From positions 35,692-99,691 of the forward strand of contig JANWUS010000038.1 in NCBI GenBank assembly GCA_024958715.1: a stretch of 64,000 nt of DNA, written 5' to 3'. The notes under the pieces were generated by a model. That model was not told the origin of the DNA and did no database searches. It saw only the letters and a program-made list of their open reading frames with translations. Source of the stretch: Cyanobium sp. FGCU52 (GTDB lineage Bacteria; Cyanobacteriota; Cyanobacteriia; PCC-6307; Cyanobiaceae). This document shows positions 35,649 to 44,751 of the stretch, piece by piece (the first letter of the stretch is position 1; every line of letters begins with the position of its first letter). The position numbers were made by a program, and so were the translations under genes.

Positions 35649-36107
35649 TCAGGCGTTGCCGGGCCCACGGGTGCCGCGACGGTCGGGCTTCGGCGGAACG
35701 ATCTCCAGCAGACGACTGAGGAACGTGTGGGAGGAGGTGATCGGTTCGTGGAACTGGAGCCCGGTGAAGTAAGCCTGCAGTACGGAATCCGACCAGATCA
35801 GCCGGGCTTCGCACTCGAGAATCTCGTCGCCGGCGTGCTTGTGGAAACGGGCCAGGCAGTTCCGACCTGGGGGAATGAGCACAAAAGAGCGAATGCAGGC
35901 CCCGGAACTGATGTCCCAGAGCAGGCCGCTGTAGGGCTCTCCGCCGATGATCACCTCAACAGCCACCTGCACACTGTAGGTGGGCACGCTGTACCGGGGC
36001 TCGCGGCGCTGGATGCGGGCCCGACGATCGGGAGTGTCCCTGCGGATCCGCCGGCGGTCGGCGTTGCGGGGGTCCCGCTCTGGCCCATCTCGGCGGGTTC
36101 CAATCAT
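35649..36107 (-). CDS. PilZ domain protein
   Basis: 152 residues. The c-di-GMP motif pair is visible: RREPR (34-38) and DISSGA (65-70). An Arg/Asp-rich N-terminal tail precedes the barrel. The C-terminus ends FTGLQFHEPITSSHTFLSRL, like the PilZ protein at 53.2 kb. It is placed between acsF and ho2 on the same strand (acsF stop 81 nt upstream), so c-di-GMP may touch this operon; this is inference. ATG 36107 was chosen. Confidence 0.82.
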   Translation of the reverse strand: MIGTRRDGPERDPRNADRRRIRRDTPDRRARIQRREPRYSVPTYSVQVAVEVIIGGEPYSGLLWDISSGACIRSFVLIPPGRNCLARFHKHAGDEILECEARLIWSDSVLQAYFTGLQFHEPITSSHTFLSRLLEIVPPKPDRRGTRGPGNA

Positions 36108-36187
36108 GGGAGCAGTCTGCACGCCGCAGAACCGCAGCGCAAAGTCCGGGCCCGCAGGGTCGCCCCAGCGGGACTCGCATGCCTGGC

Positions 36188-37225
36188 TCACACCACCGTG
36201 TCGACCCGGCCAGGCTCCATCGGCTGGGTGAACTGGCTCCAGAGCAGGCCGGCGAAGCGGAGCCGCAGCCGCAGCTTCCGGAAGCCGGAGGCCTGCCTGA
36301 GGCAGCGGAAGGTGGCCACGATCTGATCCCGCAGGCGCAGATACTCGCCGTCAAGGCGGAACACTCTCGGAAAGGCGCGGCGGGCGGTGTCGTTGGTGTG
36401 GCGCATCACGTCGGCATCAAAGGCGGCCGGATCCATCCCGAGCAGGCGGTAGAACTCCCCCCGCTCACAGACCGTGAGGCTGTGGGTGAGAAACACCGAC
36501 CAGAGAAAGAAACGGCTGAGGATGTTGGCGCTGAAGCCGTGGGTGAGGCCCGGCCAGCAGCGGATGAGCATATTGAAGATGTCGCCGTGGCGGTTCTCGT
36601 CCTGGCACCAGGGCTCGAAGAAATCGAACAGCGGTGCGAACGCGCTCTCAGGATGGGCCTTGAGATGGCGATCGATGAGGATGTAACGCCAGTAGCCGAT
36701 CTTCTCGGAGAGATAAACGGAATACAGCACCCAGCTCAGGGGGAACCAGGTGATCGGCCGCTTGCCGCTCAGAGAAGGCAGGTCGATGGTGATGCCTTCG
36801 GCCACGAGGGCTCGGTTGAGGAAGCCGGCGTGGCGAGCCTCATCGCGGGCCATCAGGGAAAAGAGGCGGGAGAGCTCGGCGCGGCCGGCCTGCTGGAGGC
36901 GGCGGGAGAGTTCCTTGAACAGCAGGAAACCGGAGAACTCGGAGACGCAGGAGCGCACGAGGTAGCTCTCGTAGGCCTCCTTCTCCTCGGGGGAGAGGTG
37001 GCGGAGGCGATCAAGGGGGGCGCGGCGGTCGAAATGGTCGCGGTTGTAGTCGGCCTCCATCTCGCCGAGCATGGCGTCGAACGCCTGGCGTTGCTCGTTG
37101 AGATCGGTGCGGGCCGCCCGCTCGATCTGGGTGGTGTAGAAGCGCGGGGTGAGCAGGTCCTCGCGCAGGTGGGGAGCGGCCGGGGTGGCAGCGGCGGTGG
37201 CTGGGCGGGGGGCGGTGGCGGTCAT
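36188..37225 (-). CDS. acsF: Mg-protoporphyrin IX monomethylester oxidative cyclase
   Basis: 345 residues, family length. Diiron ligands are visible: Glu96, ARDEARHAG (Glu129, His132), Glu174 in YLSEKIGYW and CQDENRHGD (Glu210, His213). It closes the fifth ring of chlorophyll using oxygen. Cyanobacteria often have two copies, one for low oxygen next to ho2 and hemN, which this gene matches by position. It begins the minus-strand block and is divergent from an ArsR-type regulator. Confidence 0.92.
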   Translation of the reverse strand: MTATAPRPATAAATPAAPHLREDLLTPRFYTTQIERAARTDLNEQRQAFDAMLGEMEADYNRDHFDRRAPLDRLRHLSPEEKEAYESYLVRSCVSEFSGFLLFKELSRRLQQAGRAELSRLFSLMARDEARHAGFLNRALVAEGITIDLPSLSGKRPITWFPLSWVLYSVYLSEKIGYWRYILIDRHLKAHPESAFAPLFDFFEPWCQDENRHGDIFNMLIRCWPGLTHGFSANILSRFFLWSVFLTHSLTVCERGEFYRLLGMDPAAFDADVMRHTNDTARRAFPRVFRLDGEYLRLRDQIVATFRCLRQASGFRKLRLRLRFAGLLWSQFTQPMEPGRVDTVV

Positions 37226-37380
37226 GGGGATGGCGCGGTGGAAGGAGGGGGCGGGATCAGCGGGCGAGGGCGACAGGGAAAGACGGAACAGGCGAGAGGG
37301 GCGACACCATCAACCAGTGACCCGGAGGCGACATAACGGCACCGTGATACTAGGGGATCGCCGAGCAATGAGACCAGGAT

Positions 37381-37418
37381 GAAGCAGACACCACCTGGCA
37401 TGGAATGGTGGTAGCTTC
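37381..37418. promoter_or_regulatory. Nested inverted repeat in the acsF/arsR-type gap
   Basis: Inner arms ACCACC (37390-37395) and GGTGGT (37407-37412) lie inside outer arms GAAGC (37381-37385) and GCTTC (37414-37418). It sits 26 nt before the regulator ATG and 155 nt from the acsF start, as expected for a self-controlling ArsR-type protein. Confidence 0.5.
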
Positions 37419-37444
37419 AGCACACTCCCGTTTTCTGGCCGGTC

Positions 37445-37750
37445 ATGGAAGCGCTCGCCGAGTACCTGAAGGTGTTCTCCGAGCCCAACCGGCTGGCGGT
37501 GCTGGAGGCGCTGCGCCAGGGGCCGCTGAACGTGACGGCGGTGGTGGAGAAGACGGGGCTGAGCCAGGCGCTGGTGTCGAAGCACCTGAAGCTGCTCACG
37601 ATCGCCGGCGTGGTGCGGCGGCGGCCGGAGGGAAGCCTTGTGTTCTACGACGTGATCGACAAGGGAGTGTTCCGTCTGCTGGCTCAGGCGGAGAAACTGA
37701 TGCTGGCCTCCCGCCGCCAGCAACTCGATGCCCTCGCCGCCATCCTCTGA
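37445..37750 (+). CDS. ArsR-family regulator without metal-binding cysteines
   Basis: 101 residues. Winged helix with VFSEPNRLAVLEALRQGP and recognition helix SQALVSKHLKLLTIAG. There is no Cys at all, so it does not sense thiophilic metals or sulfide in the usual way. It is divergent from acsF and separated by a gap with a nested inverted repeat, suggesting control of the tetrapyrrole block. The regulator known for this operon in other cyanobacteria (ChlR) is MarR-type, so this would be a different solution. Confidence 0.82.
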   Translation: MEALAEYLKVFSEPNRLAVLEALRQGPLNVTAVVEKTGLSQALVSKHLKLLTIAGVVRRRPEGSLVFYDVIDKGVFRLLAQAEKLMLASRRQQLDALAAIL

Positions 37751-38402
37751 GACACCGGGCCACGATGCCCTGCCCTGCGATCTGGAGGACCTGCGGGCGG
37801 CGCTGGCCACGGGCCGGCGGTCGTTCCCCGGGCTGCGGCTGGGGGATCTCGACGGGGTCGACCTCGACCTGAGCGACTGCGACCTGAGCGGGGGCTGCTT
37901 CAAGGAGGCGCGCTTCGGCCATGCGCGGCTGCAGCGGGCGGTGGTGCGGGGCGGCTGCTTCCAGCAGGCCCTGCTGTGGGGGGCGGACCTCTCGGAGCTG
38001 CAGGCGGAGGGATCGTTCTGGCACGATGCCGACCTGTCGGCGGCGCGGCTGCAGGGAGCCGACCTGCGGGGAGCGGTCCTGCACCGCTGCTGCCTGCGGG
38101 GGGTGCTGGCGGCAGGCAGCCGCTGGGAGGGGGCGCGGCTGGTGGAGGCCGACTTCCGCAGCAGCCTCGATCAGCTCACCGATCTGGGGGGCGCCGACCT
38201 GCGGGGCGCCGACCTCAGCTGGGCGCTGCTGCAGGGGGTGCAGCTGCACGGGGCCGACCTGCGCGGGGCCTGCCTCTACGGCACCCAGCTGGGGGGAGCC
38301 GATCTGCAGGAGGCCCGCCTGGAAGGCTGCGATCTCAGCGACGCGGGGCTGGACGGGGCGAAACTTGAGGGGGCCCGGCTGGAAGGGGCACGGCTGGCCT
38401 GA
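37728..38402 (+). CDS. Pentapeptide repeat protein
   Basis: 224 residues. From about residue 38 onward, A(D/N)LxX pentapeptides repeat (LGDLDGVDLDLSDCDLSGGC, GADLRGADLSWALLQG and so on), giving a right-handed quadrilateral helix. Its start overlaps the ArsR-type gene by 23 nt, so the pair is likely an operon. Such proteins are abundant in cyanobacteria; few have a known role. No signal peptide. Confidence 0.82.
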   Translation: MPSPPSSETPGHDALPCDLEDLRAALATGRRSFPGLRLGDLDGVDLDLSDCDLSGGCFKEARFGHARLQRAVVRGGCFQQALLWGADLSELQAEGSFWHDADLSAARLQGADLRGAVLHRCCLRGVLAAGSRWEGARLVEADFRSSLDQLTDLGGADLRGADLSWALLQGVQLHGADLRGACLYGTQLGGADLQEARLEGCDLSDAGLDGAKLEGARLEGARLA

Positions 38403-38429
38403 GGAGCCCGCCGCGCCAGGCCTGAAGGG

Positions 38430-38845
38430 TCAGAAGCCCCACTGGCGACGCAGCTCGGGATGGGTGAGTTCCCAGGCGTGCGCAGTGGCCAGCACGGTGT
38501 GACGGTGGGCGGCCGGGGTGAGGCCGGCGGCGGCGAAGCGCTGCTCCAGCAGGGAGCGGAAGCGTCGGCTCTCGTCCAGCAGGGCCTCGAGATGGGCGGG
38601 GCCCCCGGCGGCCGCCAGCATGGCGGGGGTGGATCGGGCCAGGGTGAGGGTGTCGAGATGCTGCTCGATCCAGGCCCACTCGTACTGGAGCATCGCCGGG
38701 CTGCAGCCGGCGAGCTGGGCGTCGTAATCGGCGAGGTGGCGCTCGAGCAGGGGCGAAGGCGCGGCAGGGGCCGCCTCACCGTTGGCTGAGGGCGAGGCGG
38801 CGGCGGCCCGGGCGTTGAGCCGCTGCATGATCTGGCGCAGATAGC

Positions 38846-38849
<4 letters not shown>
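38430..38849 (-). CDS. Conserved cyanobacterial hypothetical protein
   Basis: 139 residues, helical, beginning with [14 protein letters not shown], then an Ala/Pro-rich linker, then [19 protein letters not shown] and a Trp-rich helix ([11 protein letters not shown]). Its start overlaps the cysK stop by 4 nt, so it is translated with cysK. No known motif. Confidence 0.55.
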
Positions 38850-39829
<980 letters not shown>

Positions 39830-39955
39830 CGCAGCGGGTTTCTGCCAGCCGCACCCTAGTCAGGCGAACGGCGATGGTCGGTTCGCACGTTGTCAAGCGG
39901 GCGGGACACCGGGCGAGGGGCCGTCGGCCCCATACGATCCGGTTCAGAAGGCCAG

Positions 39956-40483
39956 ATGGGGACGAGGGTGAAGGGAGCGATGCCCGGAGTCGGGGGCCTG
40001 GTGGGCCTGCTGCTGCTGCTGGCATCGATCGCCGTGTTCACCGTGGTGTTCGACCGGGGACGCTTCTGGTGGCAGTGGTGGCGCAAGCGCGTCAGCCGGG
40101 AGCGGCAGTGGCGGGAGAGGCTGGTGGCGGGCGATGCCGGCCTCGGGGAGAGGCTCGAGGACTGGGAGCGGGAGATGGCGTTCGGCGAACCGGTGCTGCA
40201 GGCGGCGGCGGTGCTGGCGCCGCTGCTGGGGCTGATCGGCACGGTGCTGGGGCTGATGGCGGTGCTGGCGACGCTGGGGCCGGGGCTGACCTTGCCGCCG
40301 GGCGCGCCGCTGGCGGGCTACGGGAAGGTGCTGATGGCCACGGCGCTCGGGCTGATCGTGAGCCTGATCGCCACCGCGGCATCGCTGGCGAACCAGGCGG
40401 CGCGGAGCTGGCAGATCGAAGGGCTCAGGCGTCAGCTGCGTCGGCGGGGCGGCGGCGAGCAGGGAGCGGAGCGGCGGCCATGA
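39956..40483 (+). CDS. ExbB/TolQ/MotA-type proton channel protein
   Basis: 175 residues, three hydrophobic segments: 14-33, about 85-104 and 122-141. LAPLLGLIGTVLGLMAVLATLG and GKVLMATALGLIVSLIATA are the two conserved helices of the MotA/TolQ/ExbB domain. Shorter than ExbB (about 240). It leads a four-gene set joined by ATGA overlaps. ATG 39956 was chosen because it leaves a short cytoplasmic start; upstream in-frame starts are less likely. Confidence 0.8.
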   Translation: MGTRVKGAMPGVGGLVGLLLLLASIAVFTVVFDRGRFWWQWWRKRVSRERQWRERLVAGDAGLGERLEDWEREMAFGEPVLQAAAVLAPLLGLIGTVLGLMAVLATLGPGLTLPPGAPLAGYGKVLMATALGLIVSLIATAASLANQAARSWQIEGLRRQLRRRGGGEQGAERRP

Positions 40484-40836
40484 CCCTGGCGCTGCAGTGC
40501 CTGGTGGGCCTCACCTTGCTGGTGACGGGGGCCACGGCGGCGCTGCCGGCGCTGTGGCTGACGCGCGAGCCGCAGGCCCGGCCGGCGCCGAAAGGTGGCG
40601 CGGAGGCGGGCACCAGGCTGTGGGTCGTGCGGGGAGCCGGCCGCCGCTGGTTCGTGAACGGCGAACCGATCACGGCCGCGGCCCTGGCGGGGCTGCTCAG
40701 GAGCCAGGGGCCAGCGGTGGATGTGCGCTTCCTGCCCGCGTCGACGCTGGCGATGGGGGAGGTGAGCCAGGCGCTGGGCTGGCTGCGGGCCCAGGGCACG
40801 GCGCCGGTGGTGCTGGAGCTGCCGGAGCTGCGATGA
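40480..40836 (+). CDS. ExbD/TolR-like protein 1
   Basis: 118 residues: one N-terminal helix (about 3-27), then a periplasmic domain with the ExbD pattern, NGEPITAAALAGLLRSQGP followed by a PASTLAMGEVSQALGWLRAQG helix. The helix carries no acidic residue, although ExbD and TolR depend on a helix Asp for proton coupling. ATGA overlaps on both sides bind it to the operon. Its pairing with ExbB is therefore clear by context, but its mechanism is not. Confidence 0.7.
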   Translation: MTLALQCLVGLTLLVTGATAALPALWLTREPQARPAPKGGAEAGTRLWVVRGAGRRWFVNGEPITAAALAGLLRSQGPAVDVRFLPASTLAMGEVSQALGWLRAQGTAPVVLELPELR

Positions 40837-41198
40837 GTGGGGCGATGAAATGGGGACCCATGCTGGAGGGGATCGGGCTGGGGGCGATGGCCACGGCCCT
40901 GGCGGCGGCGGGACTGGTGCTGGTGCTGCTGCCGCAGCGACTGGCGCAGCGTCCGGCGGCCCAGGGGGTGCTGGCGCTGGCGGTGGATGCGCAGGGAGGT
41001 CTGCGGGTGTGGAACCAGCCGATCCGGCCCCAGGACCTGCCGTCCCTGCTGGAGCAGGCGCGGCGGCGCCAGGGCGGCAGGCAAGGGGCCGTTCGGCTGC
41101 GGCTGGTGCCGGATCGGGATGTCCCCTGGGGGACGGTCCAGGGGCTGATCGGGCGGCTGGAGGGAAGCGGCCTGCCGCTGGAGCTGCAGCTGCCATGA
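40833..41198 (+). CDS. ExbD/TolR-like protein 2
   Basis: 121 residues: one helix (about 11-33), then VDAQGGLRVWNQPIRPQDL, ending in VPDRDVPWGTVQGLIGRLEG, a close match to the ExbD outer domain (IDKDG ... VPYGKVVEVLDALKEAG). The helix has only Glu12 at its edge, not the mid-membrane Asp. It overlaps its neighbours by 4 nt each. Two different ExbD-like proteins in one operon occur in some gliding and uptake systems. Confidence 0.75.
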   Translation: MSGAMKWGPMLEGIGLGAMATALAAAGLVLVLLPQRLAQRPAAQGVLALAVDAQGGLRVWNQPIRPQDLPSLLEQARRRQGGRQGAVRLRLVPDRDVPWGTVQGLIGRLEGSGLPLELQLP

Positions 41199-42004
41199 GG
41201 GACGCCATGGTGAAGCGGCTGGCAGGGGTGGGGCAGCGGGGTAAGGCACTGGCGAGCCGGCCCCTGGGGATCGCCCTGCTGGCGGCCGTGCTCCTGCATG
41301 GCCTGGGACTGACCTATGCGGGCCTGCGGAACAGCCGCACCGCCAGGGCGCCGGAGACCCCGAAGGCACCGGACGACACGCCGGAGCTGCTGCGCTTCAG
41401 CCGGCGGGCACCGGAGGCGCTGCCGCTGAGCACGATCCCCCTGCCGCCGCCGAGCCTGCTGCCGCCACCCCCGCCGAACCTGCTGGCGCCGCTGCCTCAG
41501 GGTCAGGGACCCGCCAACCGCCCGCCAACGGCCCGAGGCTCGAAGACCCGTGGGCCCTCGGCCAGTGGCGCCAGAGCTGCAGGCGGCAAGCCCCGGGGTG
41601 CGGCAACGCGGCTGCCGGTGGCGCGGGCACCGATCGCAGGGAGCCCGGCTGCGAAGCCCGCAGCCACCAGCCCGGGGGCGACCACGGCCGCCCTGCCCAA
41701 GGAGATGGCGGCCGCGCGCGAGAGACTGGAGGCACTGCGCACGGCGCCTGCCACCGAGGACAAGGACACGGCGGCGCTGCAGGCGCTGTGGGAGCTGGCC
41801 TCGGCCGTGGAGGCCGAGGGCCTACCGGAAGGGCTGGAGCTGCGGCGGATGCCGGCTTCAAAGGCGAAGGAGCTGGGGCTGGCGGCGGGGGAGAAGCGCA
41901 GCGGCCGCACGGAGAGCCTGCTGCTGGTGGCTTGGCTGGAGGGGGATCAGCTGTGGCTGCTGCAGGCCCCGGCGGTGCGGACTGAGACGGGAGGCGCGGG
42001 CTGA
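41195..42004 (+). CDS. TonB/TolA-like periplasm-spanning protein
   Basis: 269 residues. One N-terminal helix (about 24-43, LGIALLAAVLLHGLGL, with a His inside as in TonB), a Pro-rich stretch (72-98, PLPPPSLLPPPPPNLLAPLP), an Ala/Pro/Arg-rich spacer, and a helical C-terminus. The usual TonB beta-alpha-beta end is not obvious. It closes the four-gene set. It may transmit force to the envelope, but partners and cargo are unknown. Confidence 0.6.
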   Translation: MRDAMVKRLAGVGQRGKALASRPLGIALLAAVLLHGLGLTYAGLRNSRTARAPETPKAPDDTPELLRFSRRAPEALPLSTIPLPPPSLLPPPPPNLLAPLPQGQGPANRPPTARGSKTRGPSASGARAAGGKPRGAATRLPVARAPIAGSPAAKPAATSPGATTAALPKEMAAARERLEALRTAPATEDKDTAALQALWELASAVEAEGLPEGLELRRMPASKAKELGLAAGEKRSGRTESLLLVAWLEGDQLWLLQAPAVRTETGGAG

Positions 42005-42017
42005 AGAAGGGCTGGCT

Positions 42018-42515
42018 TCAGGGCCGAACCCCGGGAGTGGTCGGCGCCGCTCCCCACAGCCCGAGCCGGCTCTCGCGGGCGGCCCGTTCCGCCTGGCTGT
42101 AGCGCTGCCGATCACACAGGCTGTCGGGCCGGTGGTCCCAGAGGGCCAGACCCTGCTCCACCAGCGTGAGGTTCACCGGCTGGGCGGAGCCGGCAGGCAG
42201 GATCTCGGCCTGCTCCACGCCATCACCGGCCATCCGGCTTGAGGCCAGCGTCACCCAGGTGCCGGGCGGCACCAGCTGGGCCAGCGTCGCCTGGGAAGCC
42301 TCGCCCGCCGGACCCCGGGCCAGGGCCGGGGCCCGGCTGCAGCTCAACCGCACCTTGAACGGATCGCCGTAGGGGGTGACGACCACCGTGTTGCCGTCGA
42401 TGACCCGCACCACCCGCACGTCATCGGGAGGGGGCGGTGGCACGGCACCGCTGGGAAAGGCCGGCGCAAGCAGGAGCAGGAACACCAGGCAGGAGAGCGA
42501 AGGTTTCATGCTCAA
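42018..42515 (-). CDS. Exported thermonuclease-family (SNase-like) protein
   Basis: 165 residues with a signal peptide (about 1-24), then VRVVRVIDGNTVVV, where SNases have DGDT; the second metal Asp is Asn here. KVRLSCSRAP gives the first active Arg, GEASQATLAQL the Glu, and a late LGLW segment closes the barrel. It may have lost or changed activity. Convergent with the TonB-like gene (14 nt). Confidence 0.7.
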   Translation of the reverse strand: MSMKPSLSCLVFLLLLAPAFPSGAVPPPPPDDVRVVRVIDGNTVVVTPYGDPFKVRLSCSRAPALARGPAGEASQATLAQLVPPGTWVTLASSRMAGDGVEQAEILPAGSAQPVNLTLVEQGLALWDHRPDSLCDRQRYSQAERAARESRLGLWGAAPTTPGVRP

Positions 42516-42567
42516 GGCTCAGGGAGCGCCACCCGAATCCCAGCCTCCCACCCAGGAGGCCGCCGCC

Positions 42568-43236
42568 TCAGCCCCGCATGACCAGGCTGCCCAGCCCCGC
42601 AAGGCCGAAGCCGATCAGCAGCAGTCCGGCGAAAGCGTTCAGCCAGCGCAGCAGGGTGCCGTCGAGCCAGCATCGGAGCCTGTCCACCCCAAGGCTGAGC
42701 GCAAGCCACCAGCTGCAGGACCCGGTAAAGATCCCCCCGCACAGGAGCGCCACCTCAAGGCCGCCCAACGGCAGGCCTGCGGAGGTGAGCGCGGGCATCA
42801 GCGCCAGAAAGAACAGGATCGTGAACGGATTGGCCAGGGCCACGAGCACCGTGGACCCCCAGGTCGCCAGCAGCCTGGGACCCCGGGCAAGCGGTCGGTT
42901 CTGCCGTTCACCCGGGGGGGCGATCGGCAGGAGAGCTCGCACGGGCCCTCCGGCCGCCAGCAGGGTGCGCAGCCCGAGGCCGCAGAGCAGCAGTCCGGCC
43001 AGAGCGCGCAGCATCCCCTGATGGCGCAGCAGCTGATCGGCGATCAGCACCAGTCCCGACCCGGTGATGGCGGCATAGAAGGCATCCACACCGGCGGAGG
43101 CGAACCCCGTCACCAGGCCGTCCGGCACGCCCCGCACCAGGGTGCGGCGAATGCAGAGCACGGCGATCGGCCCCACCGGTGCCGCCAGGCTCAGCCCCAG
43201 CAGCCATCCCCTCAGCAGCAGGGCCAGGGGCTCCAC
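42568..43236 (-). CDS. LysE family exporter
   Basis: 222 residues, six helices. The N-terminal motif LSLAAPVGPIAVLCIRRTL is the LysE/RhtB signature, and WGSTVLVALANPFTILFFL the second. Members export amino acids or other small metabolites; no substrate can be named. It is followed by the SNase gene and preceded, 1 nt apart, by the gene at 43238. Confidence 0.82.
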   Translation of the reverse strand: MEPLALLLRGWLLGLSLAAPVGPIAVLCIRRTLVRGVPDGLVTGFASAGVDAFYAAITGSGLVLIADQLLRHQGMLRALAGLLLCGLGLRTLLAAGGPVRALLPIAPPGERQNRPLARGPRLLATWGSTVLVALANPFTILFFLALMPALTSAGLPLGGLEVALLCGGIFTGSCSWWLALSLGVDRLRCWLDGTLLRWLNAFAGLLLIGFGLAGLGSLVMRG

Positions 43237-43237
43237 C

Positions 43238-43744
43238 TCACGCCAGCCGCCGTGCGCAGCGCCGCAGGCCCTCGGCGCAGTCGCCCTGCATCAGCAGCCC
43301 CGCCCCACCCCACACCAGACGCTGGGGCAGATCCAGCGGGGCGGAGCCCAGCTCCCGCACCGGCGTGAAGCCCAGGCCGCGGAAATAGCGCACCAGCCGG
43401 CGGTGCTGGCGCTCGTCGTCGCGGATGGCCAGCAGCCGGGCCATGCGACACGGGGTGGCCTCCAGGGCCCAGGCGAAGGTGGCGGCCCAGATCAGCAGCC
43501 CCACGCCCTCGCAGCCCTCCCCCTGCACGCGCATCGTGTCGAGCCTCAGGCCATCGGCGCTGGGCAGGGCCCAGCCCTTCAGCTCCCCCAGCAGCCGCGC
43601 CCGCCCCTCCGCCAGCGGAGCCGCCACCCCCACCCGCAGGCTGCGCAACCCCAGGGCGCCCCCCACCTGCAGGCGCAGGATCCGCCCGGACGCCGCCGCG
43701 CGCCGCTCGATCGCCGCCAGATCGGGCGTCAGATCCGGTGTCAT
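43238..43744 (-). CDS. GNAT-like hypothetical protein
   Basis: 168 residues. MARLLAIRDDERQHRRLVRY and FRGLGFTPVRE resemble the acetyl-CoA arm and last strand of GNAT acetyltransferases, but the central beta motif is weak. Conserved position inside a run of minus-strand genes (ATGA overlap with the GST-DUF952 gene; 1 nt to lysE). Confidence 0.5.
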   Translation of the reverse strand: MTPDLTPDLAAIERRAAASGRILRLQVGGALGLRSLRVGVAAPLAEGRARLLGELKGWALPSADGLRLDTMRVQGEGCEGVGLLIWAATFAWALEATPCRMARLLAIRDDERQHRRLVRYFRGLGFTPVRELGSAPLDLPQRLVWGGAGLLMQGDCAEGLRRCARRLA

Positions 43745-44745
43745 GCCACCGCCCCTGCCGGTTCGTGCGGCCGGTAACTGGCGTGGTGCCGCACCGCCGC
43801 CAGCGGCAGAGGCCCGCCATAGAGGTGGGGGAAGAGCTCGCCGCTGCCCGGCGCCGACTCCTCCCGCAGCTCCAGCCCCGCCGCCGTGAGCGCGGCCGGA
43901 TCCAGTGTGAGCAGCCGCACCGGGCCCGCATCGGCATAGAACCGCTGCCAGGTGGATGCGATCTGGTGGGCGCGGCAGAGGTGAACGAAGCCCACGTCCG
44001 CCTGGCGCCGCCCCCGGGTGGACCAGGGATAGAGCTCCTGGGTGCGGGCCCGGTTCCAGTCTTCAGCCAGGGCCAGGTGGTACAGCCAGTGCGGCGAGGG
44101 CCAGCTCCGCTGCGGCCCCCAGGGGGGCGCCATCACGGCCGCCAGTTCCGGGCTCTCCAGGAAGCGGGCGAGCCAGGCCCGCAGCGCCGCCAGAGCGGGC
44201 TCGGCATCGAAGCCGTCAGGATCGCTGAGCCGGAACTGGCGCACGAACGGCAGCAGGGCCCAGTCGACGAGCGCCGGCCTGCTGCCCAGCAGCCAGCCGC
44301 CGGCCTCGAGGCGTTGGTTCCAGTCGCGCAGGATGTCAAGGGCGGCGGCCCGATGGCGGGCGGGCTCTGCCACCTCGAAGCGTTCGGGATACCGCCAGCG
44401 ATCCAGATGGTGCTTGAAGGGTCCGTCGTTCGCCTCGATCAGGGAGGCGCCGGTGGCCCGCTGGTCCGCACGCCAGCCGGCCCACCAGCCCTGGGGATCC
44501 CGCTGCTCCAGGGCCCAGTGCAGGATCGCCAGGCTCTCGTCGATCACGTCGCCGCTGGGGAGCACCAGCACCGGCACGGTGGCTTTCGCCGAGGCTGCCA
44601 GCAGCTCCGGCGGCCGGCAGGCGAGATCCACCTCCCGCAGCTCGAGGCTCACACCCGGTTCGAAGCCCGCCGCCCGCAGCCCCTGCCGCGCCCGGATGGC
44701 ATAGGGGCAGCGGCGGAAGCTGTAGAGCACCGGCAAGCCCGCCAT
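43741..44745 (-). CDS. GST-like protein fused to a DUF952 domain
   Basis: 334 residues. Residues 1-210 read as a GST: YSFRRCPYAIRARQGL (Cys13), VPVLVLPSGDVIDESLAI, then an all-helical half. From about 218 a DUF952 domain follows: HWLYHLALAEDW, GFVHLCRAHQIAST, LRLLTLDPAAL-like sequence and GELFPHLYGGPLPLAAV. DUF952 resembles ADP-ribosyl or ART-type folds of unknown role. The fusion is continuous with no stop or frame change. Confidence 0.82.
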   Translation of the reverse strand: MAGLPVLYSFRRCPYAIRARQGLRAAGFEPGVSLELREVDLACRPPELLAASAKATVPVLVLPSGDVIDESLAILHWALEQRDPQGWWAGWRADQRATGASLIEANDGPFKHHLDRWRYPERFEVAEPARHRAAALDILRDWNQRLEAGGWLLGSRPALVDWALLPFVRQFRLSDPDGFDAEPALAALRAWLARFLESPELAAVMAPPWGPQRSWPSPHWLYHLALAEDWNRARTQELYPWSTRGRRQADVGFVHLCRAHQIASTWQRFYADAGPVRLLTLDPAALTAAGLELREESAPGSGELFPHLYGGPLPLAAVRHHASYRPHEPAGAVA

Positions 44746-44751
44746 CGCCCC

